Position numbers and translations under genes: made by a program. DNA of 64,000 nucleotides from Guillardia theta CCMP2712 (taxonomy: Eukaryota > Cryptophyceae > Pyrenomonadales > Geminigeraceae): positions 153,731 to 217,730 of the forward strand of contig NW_005434599.1 of assembly GCF_000315625.1 (NCBI RefSeq), given 5' to 3'. Position 1 is the stretch's first letter. Each line of letters starts with the position of its first letter. The notes below the pieces were generated by a model. That model worked only from the letters and a program-made list of their open reading frames with translations, had not been told where the DNA came from and ran no database searches. Shown piece by piece: positions 1 to 11,284 of the stretch.

Positions 1-181
1 GGGGGGAGGGACGAGGCAGGAGGCAGGAGGAGGCGCTGAAAGTTCACCGCACGGTCAGCTGAACTTTTGAGCCTCGAGGCCCGCAGACCATGCGGGCGAT
101 GAGGTCTATGCTCCTCCCGGAGACGTTGACGCCGTCAACCTCAAGGAGTTCCTGCAAGGAAGTTGAGGAAGAGAAGAAACA

Positions 182-284
182 AGGACAGGACAGGACAGGA
201 CAGGACAGGACAGGACAGGACAGGACAGGACAGGACAGGACAGGACAGGACAGGACAGGACGGGACAGGACGGGACGGGACAGG
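182..284. repeat. GGACA pentanucleotide tandem array
   Basis: About 20 head-to-tail copies of GGACA, the last few degenerating to GGACG. Because the unit is 5 nt, all three frames stay open and generate artefactual ORFs on both strands. No gene is supported here. The flanks (1-180 and 285-530) hold nothing I recognise. Confidence 0.95.
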
Positions 285-533
285 AAGCATCAACGTTGAG
301 GTCATTCAGGAGGGACATCAAAGAAGAGACATGTTGGACGAATGGAGCAAGAGGATGACAAGAGGGGGAGGAAAGCAGTTGTTGATCCTCACATCTCCTA
401 TCTTGATCTCTCCTGAGCGAGCAGCAGGGAAGTCGGAGAACAATTCGGAGACGAGGAAACGCCCCGACCGATCCTCCACAACTCTCATTCCAACTCCGAC
501 GTCCTCCCTATGAGTCTGCGAAATGATTATTGC

Positions 534-690
534 ACCTTCCTCTTCCTCCTCCTACTCCTCCTCCTCCTCAGCATCCTCCTCCTCCTACTCCTCCTCCTCA
601 GCATCATACTCCCCCTCCTCCTCAGCATCCTACTCCCCCTCCTCCTCAGCCTCCTGCTCCTCCTCCTCCTTGCCCATTCCATACCATCCA
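534..690. repeat. CTC/TCC-rich imperfect microsatellite
   Basis: Pyrimidine-rich stretch of CTCCTC triplets interrupted by AGCATC and ATACTCCCC units, which gives a higher-order repeat of roughly 30 nt. Open frames here (poly-Leu, poly-Ser, poly-Pro) are composition artefacts. The following 690-1120 is purine-rich on the plus strand and holds no gene I can support. Confidence 0.85.
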
Positions 691-1119
691 AGCTCAGCTG
701 ATACCTTCCTGCTCCTCTCTACTTTCTCCTCCTCACTTCCTCTCATCCAGTCAAACCTCGCGATGTGCAAGAGATCCTGAACGATTCCCAGCAGAAGTTC
801 CTGAGCACAGGGTAAATACGAGCATCAGCCATGGAAACGGGAGGAGGTCGAGGAGGACGAGGACGAGGAGAACGTGGGGGATGTAGAGGACGTGGAAGAC
901 GTGGAGGACGAGGTAGACACCTGGTTCCTTGCTGAGAGTGCCGAGGACACTGTTCTGAAAGCGAGCAGGAGGAGTCGGATGAGAGAAAAACGGAGAAAGA
1001 GAAGGGCAAAGAGAGGAAGGGCGAGGTGACAAGAGGGCTGGGGAGGAAGAGAGGAGACATGTTATGGAGCGGGGCGATGAGAGGAGGAGAAAGGAAGCAG
1101 GGGGGGGAGGGGAGGGGGG

Positions 1120-2427
1120 GCGGACCTGTTGCGATGACGATAGCGGTGTTATTCCATCGTTGCCATTGGAAGAAATTTTAGAGACGTTCTGAGATATTTG
1201 ATGAGGAGGTGAAAGTCGTTGAGATTTCTCTCTCACTTCACTCTTTATCTTCGCAATCTCAAGTGCATCGTAAGCAGCTTGAGTTTCTAAGATCCAAAGC
1301 TGAGGAATCGTTAGCTTAGGAATCTCCTCCTCCTCCTCCCCCTCCCCTCTCCTCCTGCTCCTGCTCGTGCTCGTGTTCCTGCTCCCCATGCTCCTCCTCC
1401 ACCTCCTCCTCCTCCTCCTGCCATTGCCTCACCTGATCCTCCAGCTCCTGACATGTGTTTTCGCTCTCAAGGAGCCGCATCCTGTAATCATCGACAGCGA
1501 CTTTCATCTGATCCCTCAGCAGCTTCTCTGTCTGCAGCGAGGCCGACAGGCTCTGCACTTGAGACAGCAGCTCCTCCCTCTCGCCCTGCACATCCTCCCG
1601 TCACAACTCCACAAGCAACAGCTGGAGCTCGTGCCACCTGCAACTGAGCCAGGCTCCTCTCCAGCTGCGTCTTCTGCTTCAGAGCATCCTCCTCCTTCAC
1701 TTCGTCCTCGACCTTGCTGTGCTCCGCTTCCATCGCTGCCTTCGCAGCGCGTGCGAGCTCCGCCCTCAGCCATTCCGCCTCCATCTTCTGATCCTTCACC
1801 TCCTCCCGGACCATCGCTAAGGTGAGAGCGATACTTTGGTTCTCCTCCCTCAGCAGCAGCATCTCCCTCTTCAGAGTCTCGTGCCTCTCCAACAGCGAAA
1901 GTCCGTCCGAAGGTTTCCAGCCCGTCAAGGTCCCGGAGGGAACCACGTCGTCTGATTGACCAAAGAACTTTCTACGAGTCTGAACGTGGAACACGACTCC
2001 TCCTCCTCCTCCTCCTCCTCCTCCTCCTCCTCCTTCTGTCATTTCTTCTCCTCCTCCCTCCCGTTGCCGTCCTTTGCGGAAGCTCAGAGTGACCCTGCTT
2101 CCTTCTCCTCCTAGCAGCATCCTGCGCAGCAATGACGTGGGAAGGCCGGACAAGTCCTCCCCATCGATGCCGACCAGCAAGTCTCCCACCTCAACTGCAC
2201 AAAGACGTTCGTCATGTCAAGGAGTAGACAGAGCGAGGGCAGGGGCGAGCAACACCTTCCACGTCCTCTTGCCCGGCGAAGTCAGAAGGCGCCCCGAAGA
2301 TCTTACGGACGGCGGCATACTTGTCGCCATAATGCATCGAGAAAGTCAGCCCCACTCCAGCTCGACGGCATTCCGGCGGGGCGTCTGGTTTCAGCTGATA
2401 TCCACCTTCAGCTTCCACATCCATCAT
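1120..2427 (-). CDS. PDZ domain plus coiled-coil protein (multi-exon, 3' end uncertain)
   Basis: Exon 1 (2427-2307) and exon 2 (2194-1638) join in phase across a GTAAGA...GTGCAG intron and rebuild most of a PDZ fold: a GVGLTF carboxylate-binding-type strand, then VLEVGDLLVGIDG and a terminal SRVTLSFRK strand. A poly-Gly run (1998-2035) follows, then a long Lys/Glu/Leu coiled coil. A 51-nt intron (1587-1637) leads to an exon that continues the coil (GEREELLSQVQSLSASLQ). Below about 1450 the frame passes through Glu-rich simple repeat and probably one more junction before IPKLTIPQLWILETQAAYDA. A candidate donor lies near 1128. PDZ domains bind C-terminal peptides, so a scaffold role is likely; the partner is unknown. 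The start is the first ATG of exon 1, but an upstream exon is possible. Confidence 0.55.
1998..2035. repeat. TCC trinucleotide run (poly-Gly in the PDZ gene)
   Basis: Uninterrupted TCC triplets on the plus strand. On the minus strand they encode about a dozen glycines between the PDZ domain and the coiled coil of the gene at 1120-2427, so this is a length-variable linker. Confidence 0.85.
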
Positions 2428-2829
2428 GTCAGCTCAGCCCCCGGCAGTCCTCTTGCCTCTCAGTCCTCTTGCGTCTCCGACCTCTTGCGTCTCAGGATCC
2501 GTTCACAGCCGCACTGTCACTCGCGCCGTCGTCAAGCTTCCTCAGAGGCTGCACTGCATGAAGAACTTGCGCCTGCAAACGAGCCGGAACTCTTGTCAGT
2601 AGCAGGTCACCTGCTCCTCTTGCCGGTCAGCGGCCTCAGTTCTACTGATCTACCCTCGCCTCTCGGGCCTCTCCTCGCCTGGCCTCGCTTCAAGGCTTCC
2701 TGGTTCCCCCAGTCCCCTGCCTCAGAGTCTTTTCCTCTCCCCTCATTTCTCTCCTCCCCTCTCCTCAGGACCTCCTCCTCTCTCCTCTAAACTTCTCTAG
2801 TCAAAACATTGACAGGAACTTCAAAAAAA

Positions 2830-3480
2830 AGGTCAATAAACCGGCGTGAACGGCGCGGCCGCGGGCCGGGCGGCCGCACTGAGCCGCCGGGCCGCCGTGC
2901 GAGCCCCGGTGACTGACTCTGAGTGACAGCCTACTGTCGAACCGGGCCGTACGGTCACAGAGCCAAGTTTCTATCATAGCCTGAGCCTGAGACTTAACTT
3001 CAAGTCACTGAACTTCGAAAACCTCCGAATGGTTGAGGCTTGAAACTTGAAACTCAGTGACCCGTGCCACTAATTTGCCGTTACTGTCCTATCGGGCCGG
3101 CCGGGCGGCGCCGGCCCGGCCGAGTCCCGGGCCGACTCGGAGACCGTACGGTCACGCGGCGGCACTGGCGGCCGCCGCCGCCAGTGTGAGCCGCGCACTG
3201 CACGTGACTCAGTCGACCGGCGTCGGACAGTGTTCCGACTGGTTGAACCGTTGAACTTGCCGGGCAGTGCGCGGCGACTCAGTCGTGAACGGTTCACGGC
3301 CCGGGGCCCCGGGAGCGCCGTCCGCGCGGCAGAGCCCCGCAGGCGGGCCCGATTGTTAACTTCCGAGACGGTCACGTTGGCATCCGGCGATCATGCCATG
3401 TTGATCCGGCGGGCCCGCCCGTCTTGTACGGGCCGCCGGGCCGACTCAGTGAGTCACTGAGTCACAGTGTTCACCGGGTG
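2830..3480. other. GC-rich palindromic intergenic island
   Basis: Very high GC with a small vocabulary: CCGGGCC, CGGCCG, GGCGCC, CGTACGGTCAC and TGACTCAGTGA recur many times on both strands. No codon structure or known RNA gene is visible. Similar islands appear at 11780-12400, 13090-13220, 15750-16130 and 39400-39450. The segment 2428-2829 before it is pyrimidine-rich and holds no gene I recognise. Confidence 0.7.
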
Positions 3481-3594
3481 ACTTTGAGTAAATATCAGGT
3501 GAGCTGCTTGCCAAACAAGCTCTCGGAGTTAAGTTAAAGATCAGTACGAGGACAATCAGGAGAGTCGAGGAGGCTTGACCCTGACTGCTACTGC

Positions 3595-4270
3595 AAGTGG
3601 CGATCAAAAGGGGGGTGGGGTGGTGGTGTAGGATAGAAGAGGTGACGGGGGTCATAGGGGTACCCTACGGGCTTGCGGCCCCGAAAATATAATGCCAGAA
3701 AAATTATATCATATTATATATAAATATGTATATTGAGTGGTAGGATGAGAGAGAAAAGTTTATAATTATGTGCTTGGCTTGCGGGGGATGTATCTGAGTT
3801 TACGTGAGTGGCGGAATACAAAGTAGGGTGGTGTTGGAAGGGGGTAGTAAAAGCGTATAAAAGGGGGTAGTAAAGTCAGGACAGGAGCAAATTGGATCAA
3901 ATAGTTGGGGTGATTGTTGGACTGGGGTGGGGTGGGGTGGCATGATAGGCCGGGCGTATCTATAAGATAAAAAATGCGAGGTCCTACGGAATGGAGGACG
4001 AGAGGGGGAGGAAGAGGGGGAGGGGGAGGGGGAGGGGGAGGGGGGAGGGGGGAGAGGCTACTCGTAAGATGGACATAAAGCTAGAGAGAGAAGCTGGAAA
4101 GCAAGGAGAAGTGGAGGCGAGGATGTGTAGTGCGTTGAGGGGAGAGACAGCAAAATGTCAGGAGTCGTAGTGGTGTGTTAGTCCTGTACGGGTCATGTTT
4201 GAAGGTGAGAAAGCGAGAACGTGACAGGCATGTGGGATTTATCATTGTTGCTCGTGACAAGACTTCGAAA
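3595..4270. other. G-rich intergenic stretch with G-run minisatellite
   Basis: Contains repeated GGGGTGGGG and GGGGTAGTA motifs, an AT-rich patch (3685-3760) and a GGGGGA minisatellite at 4003-4055. No coding sequence seen. The G-runs could form G-quadruplexes. It sits just upstream of the F-box/SPRY gene. Confidence 0.6.
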
Positions 4271-4384
4271 GTGTCATGATAGTGGGGAACTCATAGGAAA
4301 GAGCTGGAAAAAACCGTTGCATTGCGGGCAAACAGTCGAACCTTTGATTCCTGACGTTTTGCTCTCAAGGTCTTGAATCCAACG

Positions 4385-5670
4385 ATGACAGCAGGCGCAG
4401 GAATGCTAACAACCTTGAGCAAGAATAGCTTCGTGAGAGGACTGCGAATACCCCGGGGGATGTCATGCATATCGGATGCTTGTGTGTGCGTGGAACCCCC
4501 AGTATCACAGCTGGGGAAGAAGGGTGGCTCCTTGGCAGGCAAAAGATGCAGCCTTAGCGACGTGTCAGAAGATTGCATGTCAAAGATCATGTTTCTGCTG
4601 GATGGAAACCACATCTTGATGCTGGCATGCACCTGCAGACAGTTCTCGATGTCGGCTAAGAGCCTGCATTTCTGGAAGTGCTTCTGCACACGACTGGATG
4701 CCTTCTGCAAGGAAGATGCCACAGAGATCGGAATCTTCACCAACAACGGAGAAGACGACCACAAGGACTGGATCAGGTTGAACACACTCCTTGAGCACGA
4801 GCGAAACATTCGTATCCTGAGGAACACAATCGAGTTCCCAGAGCGGGTCAGCATGAAATGCGGGAAGCAGAGCTATGGGCACTTGATACAGTATGTCGGC
4901 AAGCTGGGAGGTGACAGAGCCGTAAGGGGAGCACATGGATGGACTTTGCAGGTGAACAAGAAGCGCTGGATTCGGAGTGTCCTTGAGGGTACGATGTGCC
5001 GGCTGGGTTTGAGAAAGGCGAGGTCCAGCATCCTGGAAGAGCTCCCTCCTATCCTGGCAGGCTGCGACTCCAACGTCCTACACGTTCAGGCTCAGTACAT
5101 CTTCTCCCTGTGCTACTACTACGAAGTCAAGATCCGAGAGATCCTGCTGAAGAATGGTTCGCAGCCGAACACGAGGAAATGGTGCATTGCCATCGGACTG
5201 TCGACCAAAGACTTTCGTCTCACCGGAAGACAGCCGGGCTGGGACAGCAACTCGTGTGCGTACCATGGAGATGATGGCAAGGTCTACTGCCGAAACAAGA
5301 CCTGCCGCTCTTGGCCGACTTTTGGGGCCGGAGATACTGTCGGGTGCGGTCTGTGTCAAGACAAATCCATCTTCTTTACGCTCAACGGGAATTTCTTGGG
5401 TGAGTATTGGTGATCCGAGAACGTGCAGGAGCATGACCATCATTGTAGGATTCTTGAAGGATCACATCCTGTGGGATCCTCGAAGGCAGACGCTCCACCC
5501 GACGATCGGCATCGACTCCTTCCAACCCCTGGAGGTGAACTGGGGAACGAAACCTTTCATGTATAACTTCGAGGAGGTGAGAGAGAATCCTGAGAGCCTC
5601 GCGCTCCCTTGAGTGAGTTTGATCCTCTGCCGTCCAGGTCTTGACTGCATCCAACAACCCTCCCAGCTGA
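4385..5670 (+). CDS. F-box-like and SPRY (B30.2) domain protein
   Basis: Exon 1 runs 4385-5399. Intron 5400-5448 (GTGAGT...TTGTAG) rejoins in phase, giving NGNFLG/FLKDHI. Residues about 55-105 (LSDVSEDCMSKIMFLLDG...LACTCRQF) look like an F-box. About 270-385 is a SPRY domain: WCIAIGLS, then SIFFTLNGNFLG, then LHPTIGID and VNWGTKPF strands. F-box/SPRY proteins (FBXO45 and Fsn type) are substrate receptors of SCF-like ubiquitin ligases; that role is inferred from the family. The 3' end is ambiguous. Reading through from FEE stops at 5612. Alternatively GTGAGA at 5577 splices to 5638 and stops at 5670. Both give about 391-392 aa. The middle of the protein is not recognised. Confidence 0.7.
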
Positions 5671-5973
5671 GGCAGGTGGACTGACAAAGTCCCCGCTGTG
5701 CAGCTTCAATCTCCTGGTGAACAGTTGGTGTATGATATCTGAGACGAGTAACGTGTGAAGCGATGAGGTAGTTACCACTTCTTGCTACGGCAATTGTGTT
5801 TATCTTTTAGTTTCCACTGTATGATAATCTAAAGAATGATTTCCGAGAGATAGCACGTGCCCCGATCCAAGAACAATATGTTTACAGCTCCTCCTGTCTG
5901 TTGGCTCCTCTTCAAGCCCCGCCATGACTTCATCAACCCGCTGGCAGCCCTCTTCCCCTTCTTCCCGCTCTCC

Positions 5974-7041
5974 TCAATCTTCGCCCTCGTCCTCTTGATT
6001 CTCCGCTGCCGGGTTGTTGAACTGGACCCGCACGTTGGTCCCTTCGTGCTGGGGGCCCTCGAAGATATACCGGATGAGGGCCGGGGTGAATATGATGCGC
6101 TTCCCTGTGCCACAGGTCAGGACGGAGCAGAGAAGGGTGAGGAGCTGAGAAGAGCAGCAGCAAGGCAACAGCTGGAGGGAGACTGGACCTCTGAAACGCC
6201 CGGGCATCCTCGGAACAATGTCCTCGAGATAGTAGTAGACGTGCCCGACGAAAATGCCGACCAGGTCTACGACAGGGCTGGACCCTAAGAGGACCGAAAA
6301 AGCAAGAAGGACCTGAGAAGCAATGTTCAACTCCTCTCATCTTCCATCGGCACTCCAGAGGCCTCACCCAAGGCAGCCATGGAGCAGGAAAGTTGAAGAG
6401 GCCGAGGAAGTTCATAGGAAACGTCTCGTTCCCTGGGAGCGCAGGAAAGGCTTGATAAGCTTGCAAGAGGATTTCGGCACGGCAAACTCACTTCGACCCC
6501 ACACGTAGACCATCATGAAGGTGAGGGAGTATCCGAGAAACAGCACCGATGAGAAGGGGGCGATCATGAGCATGATGGAGGCGCCGAACCTGCGCCCTCG
6601 CGTTCAGCTGGACAAGAGCTACCAAAGTCAGGTACTGACAGCAGCATTGTCAAGAAGTCCGCTGATCTTCCTCGGAATGATGGTCCTTCTTCCAACAGTC
6701 GGCTATACCTCACCCTGCAGGCTCAGCGTGAGTTTGGTGCCCAACAAACAAGCAGAAATGGTGACGTACAAGAAATACATGTGAAACACAAAGTCCAGGC
6801 TCGGCATGCCGAAGAAGAAAAAGTTGGTGAAGACTCGCCAGACCTGCACCAACTTCACATCAGCAGCGTCCAGATACACTCAGGCACTCACCTCATACTT
6901 CTCGAAGATCAATCTGTAGTTGAGGTACAAGGAGAAAGGAGAGATGAGGTCGAAGTAACAGGCAGCAGTTGTCAGAACTGATATCGTCAAGTAGCATCTG
7001 GTGACGATCGGGATCTCTTTGTACCATGTCTCAAAAGACAT
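5974..7041 (-). CDS. Derlin-family ER membrane protein (ERAD)
   Basis: Seven exons: 7041-6892, 6843-6770, 6714-6640, 6589-6492, 6432-6368, 6312-6189, 6104-5974. The introns are 48-84 nt and GT-AG, and the total is 238 aa, the usual Derlin length. It starts MSFETWYKEIPIVTR, followed by the family signatures VWRVFTNFFFFG, RYSRLLEEG, FRGRSADF, VYVWGRRN, MNFLGLFNF and GHVYYYLEDI. Derlins are rhomboid pseudoproteases; they lack the catalytic Ser/His dyad and help move misfolded proteins from the ER lumen to the cytosol with p97/Cdc48. No plastid-type leader precedes the start, so this looks like the host ERAD copy rather than a symbiont-derived (SELMA) Derlin. The tail (FNNPAAENQEDEGED) is acidic, with no clear p97-binding SHP box. 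It faces the F-box/SPRY gene tail to tail. Confidence 0.93.
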
Positions 7042-7586
7042 GCTTGACTGGGTGTTGTTTCTAAGAACGTGTTGCTGACTATGAAATTCGTCCTTGCATC
7101 TGTAGAGGACTCGAACTGCGAACAACGAGCGTCAGCGAATGTGGGGGTAGAGCACGAGCCTCTTTGAATCATCACAACGATTGTTAGTGCGTGATCCAGT
7201 GAACAAGTCATTGAGGCATCAACACAAGAGAGGAAATCAGCGTCATGTCGCCGAATCTTGGCTGCGCTGCAGGGTGACAGGGGAGTGGATCCCTGAGGCA
7301 AGCAAAGAACATCGCACCGAACCTAACCTCTATCTCAAAGGAAACCCTCTGATGCGAAGCTATTGGTCAGAGAGATCTTTGGTTTGCACGTAGTCATACC
7401 ACAATTTCTCCTCTTTGCTCTCGTGTAGTTTGCTCGACGATTCGTATGGTTGACGTTCTCTTGCTCTACATCTTTACCTTCCCTTCACTATCATTTCTCT
7501 CTCCCTTCATTTTTCTTCTGCTCCCATTTTAACCTCCCCTCGGTCCAACCTCTTTTGTTGCTTTTTCCCTCCTGATCTTGATCCTG

Positions 7587-7648
<62 letters not shown>

Positions 7649-8154
7649 ATCTTATCGCCCCTGCTCATGCTCATTTTTCTACCGTATCGCACCTTCTCCT
7701 TGTCCTGCTCCTTCTCCTCCCTTCATACTCCAACCGCTGCTTCGCCATTCCTGCTCCTGCTCCTGATCCTAGTGTTCCTGCTCCTCCTGCTCCTCCTGCT
7801 CCTCCTGCTCTTGTCCTCCTCCTCTCCTCCATCCCTTGTCCTCCTCCTCGCCTTCCAGTTCATTCCATAACCCCACCACCTGAGCCCTCATCCCCCTTCG
7901 ACCCTTCATCCCCCTCAACTCCAGCAGGAAAGCCACGTGGACGGGTGGTGTTACCTGAACTGTGGGGGTTGTGGTACCTGAATCACCGGTACTGTGGTAA
8001 CAATTTAATGAATCGAAGTGAGATGAGTCAAGATATAGGGGTCATTGATGGATCAAATGGGGGTATATTTGAAATACTCGGGTAGGGGTGTACAGAATGG
8101 GGGTAGGGTAGTGATGTTTGGGGTAGGGTGTGTGGGGTGGGGTCTCGTGCAGCA
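7042..8154. other. Intergenic region with CTCCTG arrays and G-run DNA
   Basis: 7042-7500 shows no convincing gene. 7585-7650 is a perfect CTCCTG hexamer array, 7741-7835 is a degenerate CTCCTG/CTCCTC array, and 7920-8140 is full of GGGGTAGGG-type runs, ending 15 nt before the SSR1 start codon. The last part presumably includes the SSR1 promoter and leader; no TATA box is obvious. Confidence 0.6.
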
Positions 8155-9519
8155 ATGGCCGCGCGCCTTCGAACTCTGTTGCTTCTCGGTAAGGAGGAGG
8201 AGGAGGAGGAGAAGGAGAAAGAGCAGGAGGAGGATGTTATAGAGAAGGAGATGAAGGAAGGAGGATGCAAGGTCAGAGAAAATCCTAAGTGGATCTAACG
8301 AGCATGTGACTGCGCTGGAGGATCTTGCGTTGTCTTCGGGGTCATGCAAACATTGAGCGGTTTCCCGCTTTCAAGAGCAGAGATTGAAGATCTTGCAGAA
8401 TGAGGATAAAACGTTTTGAGATTCGTGACACGTGGATCAGCTTGCCTTCATCATGCATGTATAGATGAGAAAGGCATGAGGGTAGGATGTAGGAATTCAG
8501 TATATAGGAGGGGAGCAGAAGGGGTGAAGAAGGGGTTGTGTTGATCTGTAAGGCAGCAGTGAGTAGAAGTACAGCTCAACATTGCAATATCAAGTTCGAT
8601 TTGTTCTCTCTCTCTCGCTGACGCGGCTCCGTAGGGCTTGTTCTCCTGGCCATGGCTGATCAGGAGCCAGAGGATGAGGGAGGAGCGAGCGTTTCTTCGG
8701 AAGAGTCAGAGGGTGACGACATGGGCGTGAAAGGCTCTTCGGAATTCGCCAAGACGACGATCCTCTTTCCAGACTTCCAGGACAAGAGTGAGTGATGCTG
8801 TGTTGGGATCTTTGTTGTTCTGACTGCCCGCGCCCTTGCCCCTGCCTCCCTTCACCTGTTCATTAAGTCCCATCTATGATTTGTGATTAATTCTGTGAGT
8901 TTGCCGATCTGGTGTATGCTTGCTGTGCCGCTCATTCCAGTGCTTTTTTCTCACACCTCCCTTCTCCTGTGCAGAGTTTGTGCAAGGACAGTTTGTCGAT
9001 GCTCTTTGCGGATTTTCTAACCTCGGGGACAAGTCGTTCAACATCACCAACCTCAAGGGGTACCTCATCTCTCCCTACGACTACAGCATGTACATCCAGA
9101 ACTTCAGCGAGGTCCCTGCATACACTGAGGTGAAGAAGGGAGAAGAAGGAACCCTCATGTACCGCTTCCTCCCCGACCCTGCCTTGGAGCCCCGTGAGTA
9201 TATGCTCACCCTGACCGTGGACTACATCGATGCGGACAAAGAGGAGTACCAGACTGCCTTCTTCAACAGCACCATCGAGATCGTTGAGTCGCAGAGTGCG
9301 CTGGACTCGCGCGTCCTGTTCGGTCGCTTCCTGACCGTCTGCTTCTTGGGCATCCTTGGCCTCGTTGGGAACGCTGCTTACAGCAGGTTCATGCCGAAGA
9401 GGAGGAAGACGGTAGACACTTCGGCGAGGAGCAAGGAATCGTCCCAGAACGAGTGGCTTCAGGGAACTTTTGTGGGTGGACAGAAGAGCTCGAGCGGAAA
9501 CAAGAAGAAATCCAAGTAG
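8155..9519 (+). CDS. SSR1: Translocon-associated protein subunit alpha (TRAP-alpha)
   Basis: Exons 8155-8188, 8635-8787 and 8975-9519 give 243 aa. The first intron is long (446 nt) and splits the signal peptide MAARLRTLLLL/GLVLLAMA. After cleavage comes an acidic stretch (DQEPEDEGGA...EESEGDD), then the conserved TRAP-alpha lumenal domain: TTILFPDF, FVDALCGFSNLG, SPYDYSMYIQNFSEV, YRFLPDPALEPREYML, and AFFNSTIEIVE with a probable glycosylation site. A single transmembrane helix (FLTVCFLGILGLVGNAAY) and a short Lys/Arg-rich cytosolic tail follow. TRAP sits beside Sec61 and assists insertion of secretory proteins with weak signals. The acidic segment and tail match the metazoan protein. Start choice rests on the split signal peptide and in-phase donor CG/GTAAGG. 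Confidence 0.95.
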
Positions 9520-9831
9520 ATGTGTTGGATGATGTGATGACAATAATGAATCTGGTTAACAAGAGTGAAGCAGTTCTCGATGTTGAGCAGCCTCGATCTC
9601 TTGTTGAAGGAAATGTGTCCTCACAGAGAATGATGTCCGTACAGAAAGAGGGCTGGCGAGAGATGTTTTACAGCAATCATAGTTTCCGAGAAGTAATCCT
9701 CTAGATGAAACATACCACTGTGAGGAATTTATTATCGAGAGATGATACATGTTCTATGAGGCATCAAATGTTATTCAAGCTGTATCACCTTTTGGACGCC
9801 TTACAACAAACAAAAGAAACGACAAGCAGAA

Positions 9832-11281
9832 TTATGCTTGACTTGCGAACTGTAGGACGCCTGTGTTTGATGTCGAGGCACCAACATCCTTGCCGCTCGC
9901 CATCTTCTGAAGCAGACCAGCGATTCCAATCAGGAAAGTCAGGACTGTGAACACCACGATCGACAACTGCGATGAACGAGATAAGAACTAGCATACAAAG
10001 AGAGCAACAAGATGAAACCAGGAGCTGCAAGTTGACGTTCATTGGAAGGCCCCAAATTCCACTTGTGTAATAAATTGAGAGATATGCAGCCCTCCACTGT
10101 AAGTTGACAGTCAGGAACAATCTTAGACAATCGCAGCACTTGCCTTTCCATTTCCACATATTCGACTTTGCCCATGGTTAGTACTAGAACTACTCGCTCC
10201 GCAAGCCCCATCACCCTCATTGCACCTGTACAGTGTCAATTCCGACAAACATTTCTCATGTTAATTTTCACTCATTGCAGCTTCCCGAGTAACATGAACC
10301 AGTCCAGTCGATTGCAGAACTTGTAATGCTGAAACTGTCAGAACCAAGGCCGTTAGATACTTGTGCACTCTCTGAAGTGTGAGGTTTCACGCACCCGTTT
10401 CCATTGATAGTCACAGTTTCACCACATGCATTTGTCGATGTCGCATTCAAGGAGGAGTCAACGATCCACTGCTCTGATTGTCATCGATATGAACTACATA
10501 AAATGTCATTAATTTACCTTATAGCACACGGCTGCTGATTTCCAGTAAGGATTTGGTGCCTTGTCTTTGTCTGCTGTAGGACACAGGCTCCCAACGCATT
10601 CATAATACTGATTTGTAGCATAATTGAGGATAGATCCGCAATACTTCTTTGCATCAGATTGTTGTAAGCCTTGGGCTACAAAGCGATAATTTGTCCTGCA
10701 TAGCATGATTCAACTTGTCACGAAAACGCTCAACTACGCATTATGATAGAGTATGCAAAACAAACTTACGTGCTGCTTGGTGACTGAGGGTAGCTTGCTG
10801 TAGTGATGGGATCACCTGACAAGTATGAAGAGTATGCGCAAGTTTCTGTGTTTGTTGACTGGTCGTAAGATCTGCAGATGCTGCGAATCTTAAGACCTGC
10901 ATACGCCTGGCTGTAAAGATTGATCTTTTTGGTCAGATCAGCCTTGAGGTTCGTGGGAGTGAAACTCGTTAGGGTGTAGTCATGCGAGCAATGCTTCCCA
11001 ATAGGACAATCACAATCGTTGATGCACTCTACACACACACCCTTGACTTCGACTGGCTTCGTCAAATCTGCGAGCCCGTATGCCGATGTCGAGTACATTT
11101 GATCGGACCACCAGATGTTACAGATGGGCCTGGAACTGTCTGTACAGTCTGCATGCTTCGTACAAGTCGTGTAGGTGTTGGCAGAGAGACTGCCAGGTAG
11201 TCTGATGAGGAGGGAGAGAAGGAGGAGTGGGGCGAGAGGCGAGAGGACGGAAGCGCTACGGCCCGACGATCGCGACTGCAT
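9832..11281 (-). CDS. Cysteine-rich type I membrane protein, unknown function
   Basis: Five exons: 11281-10770, 10695-10518, 10468-10272, 10225-10144, 9966-9832. They total 367 aa in one consistent frame. An Arg/Ser start is followed by a signal peptide (VLSPLAPLLLLSLLIRLPGSLSA) and then by an ectodomain with well over 15 cysteines, for example CTKHADC, GVCVECINDCDCPIGKHC, CYKW, NGCVKP, CNECNEGDGAC and ICGNGK. A C-terminal helix (LSIVVFTVLTFLIGIAGLL) and a roughly 25-residue tail end the protein. The last intron is read as GC-AG (donor GGAAAG/GCAAGT), because only that joins the helix in frame. The spacing CDCPIGKHC recalls EGF/dickkopf-like knots, but I cannot assign a family. Likely a surface or endomembrane protein. 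Confidence 0.7.
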
Positions 11282-11284
11282 TGC

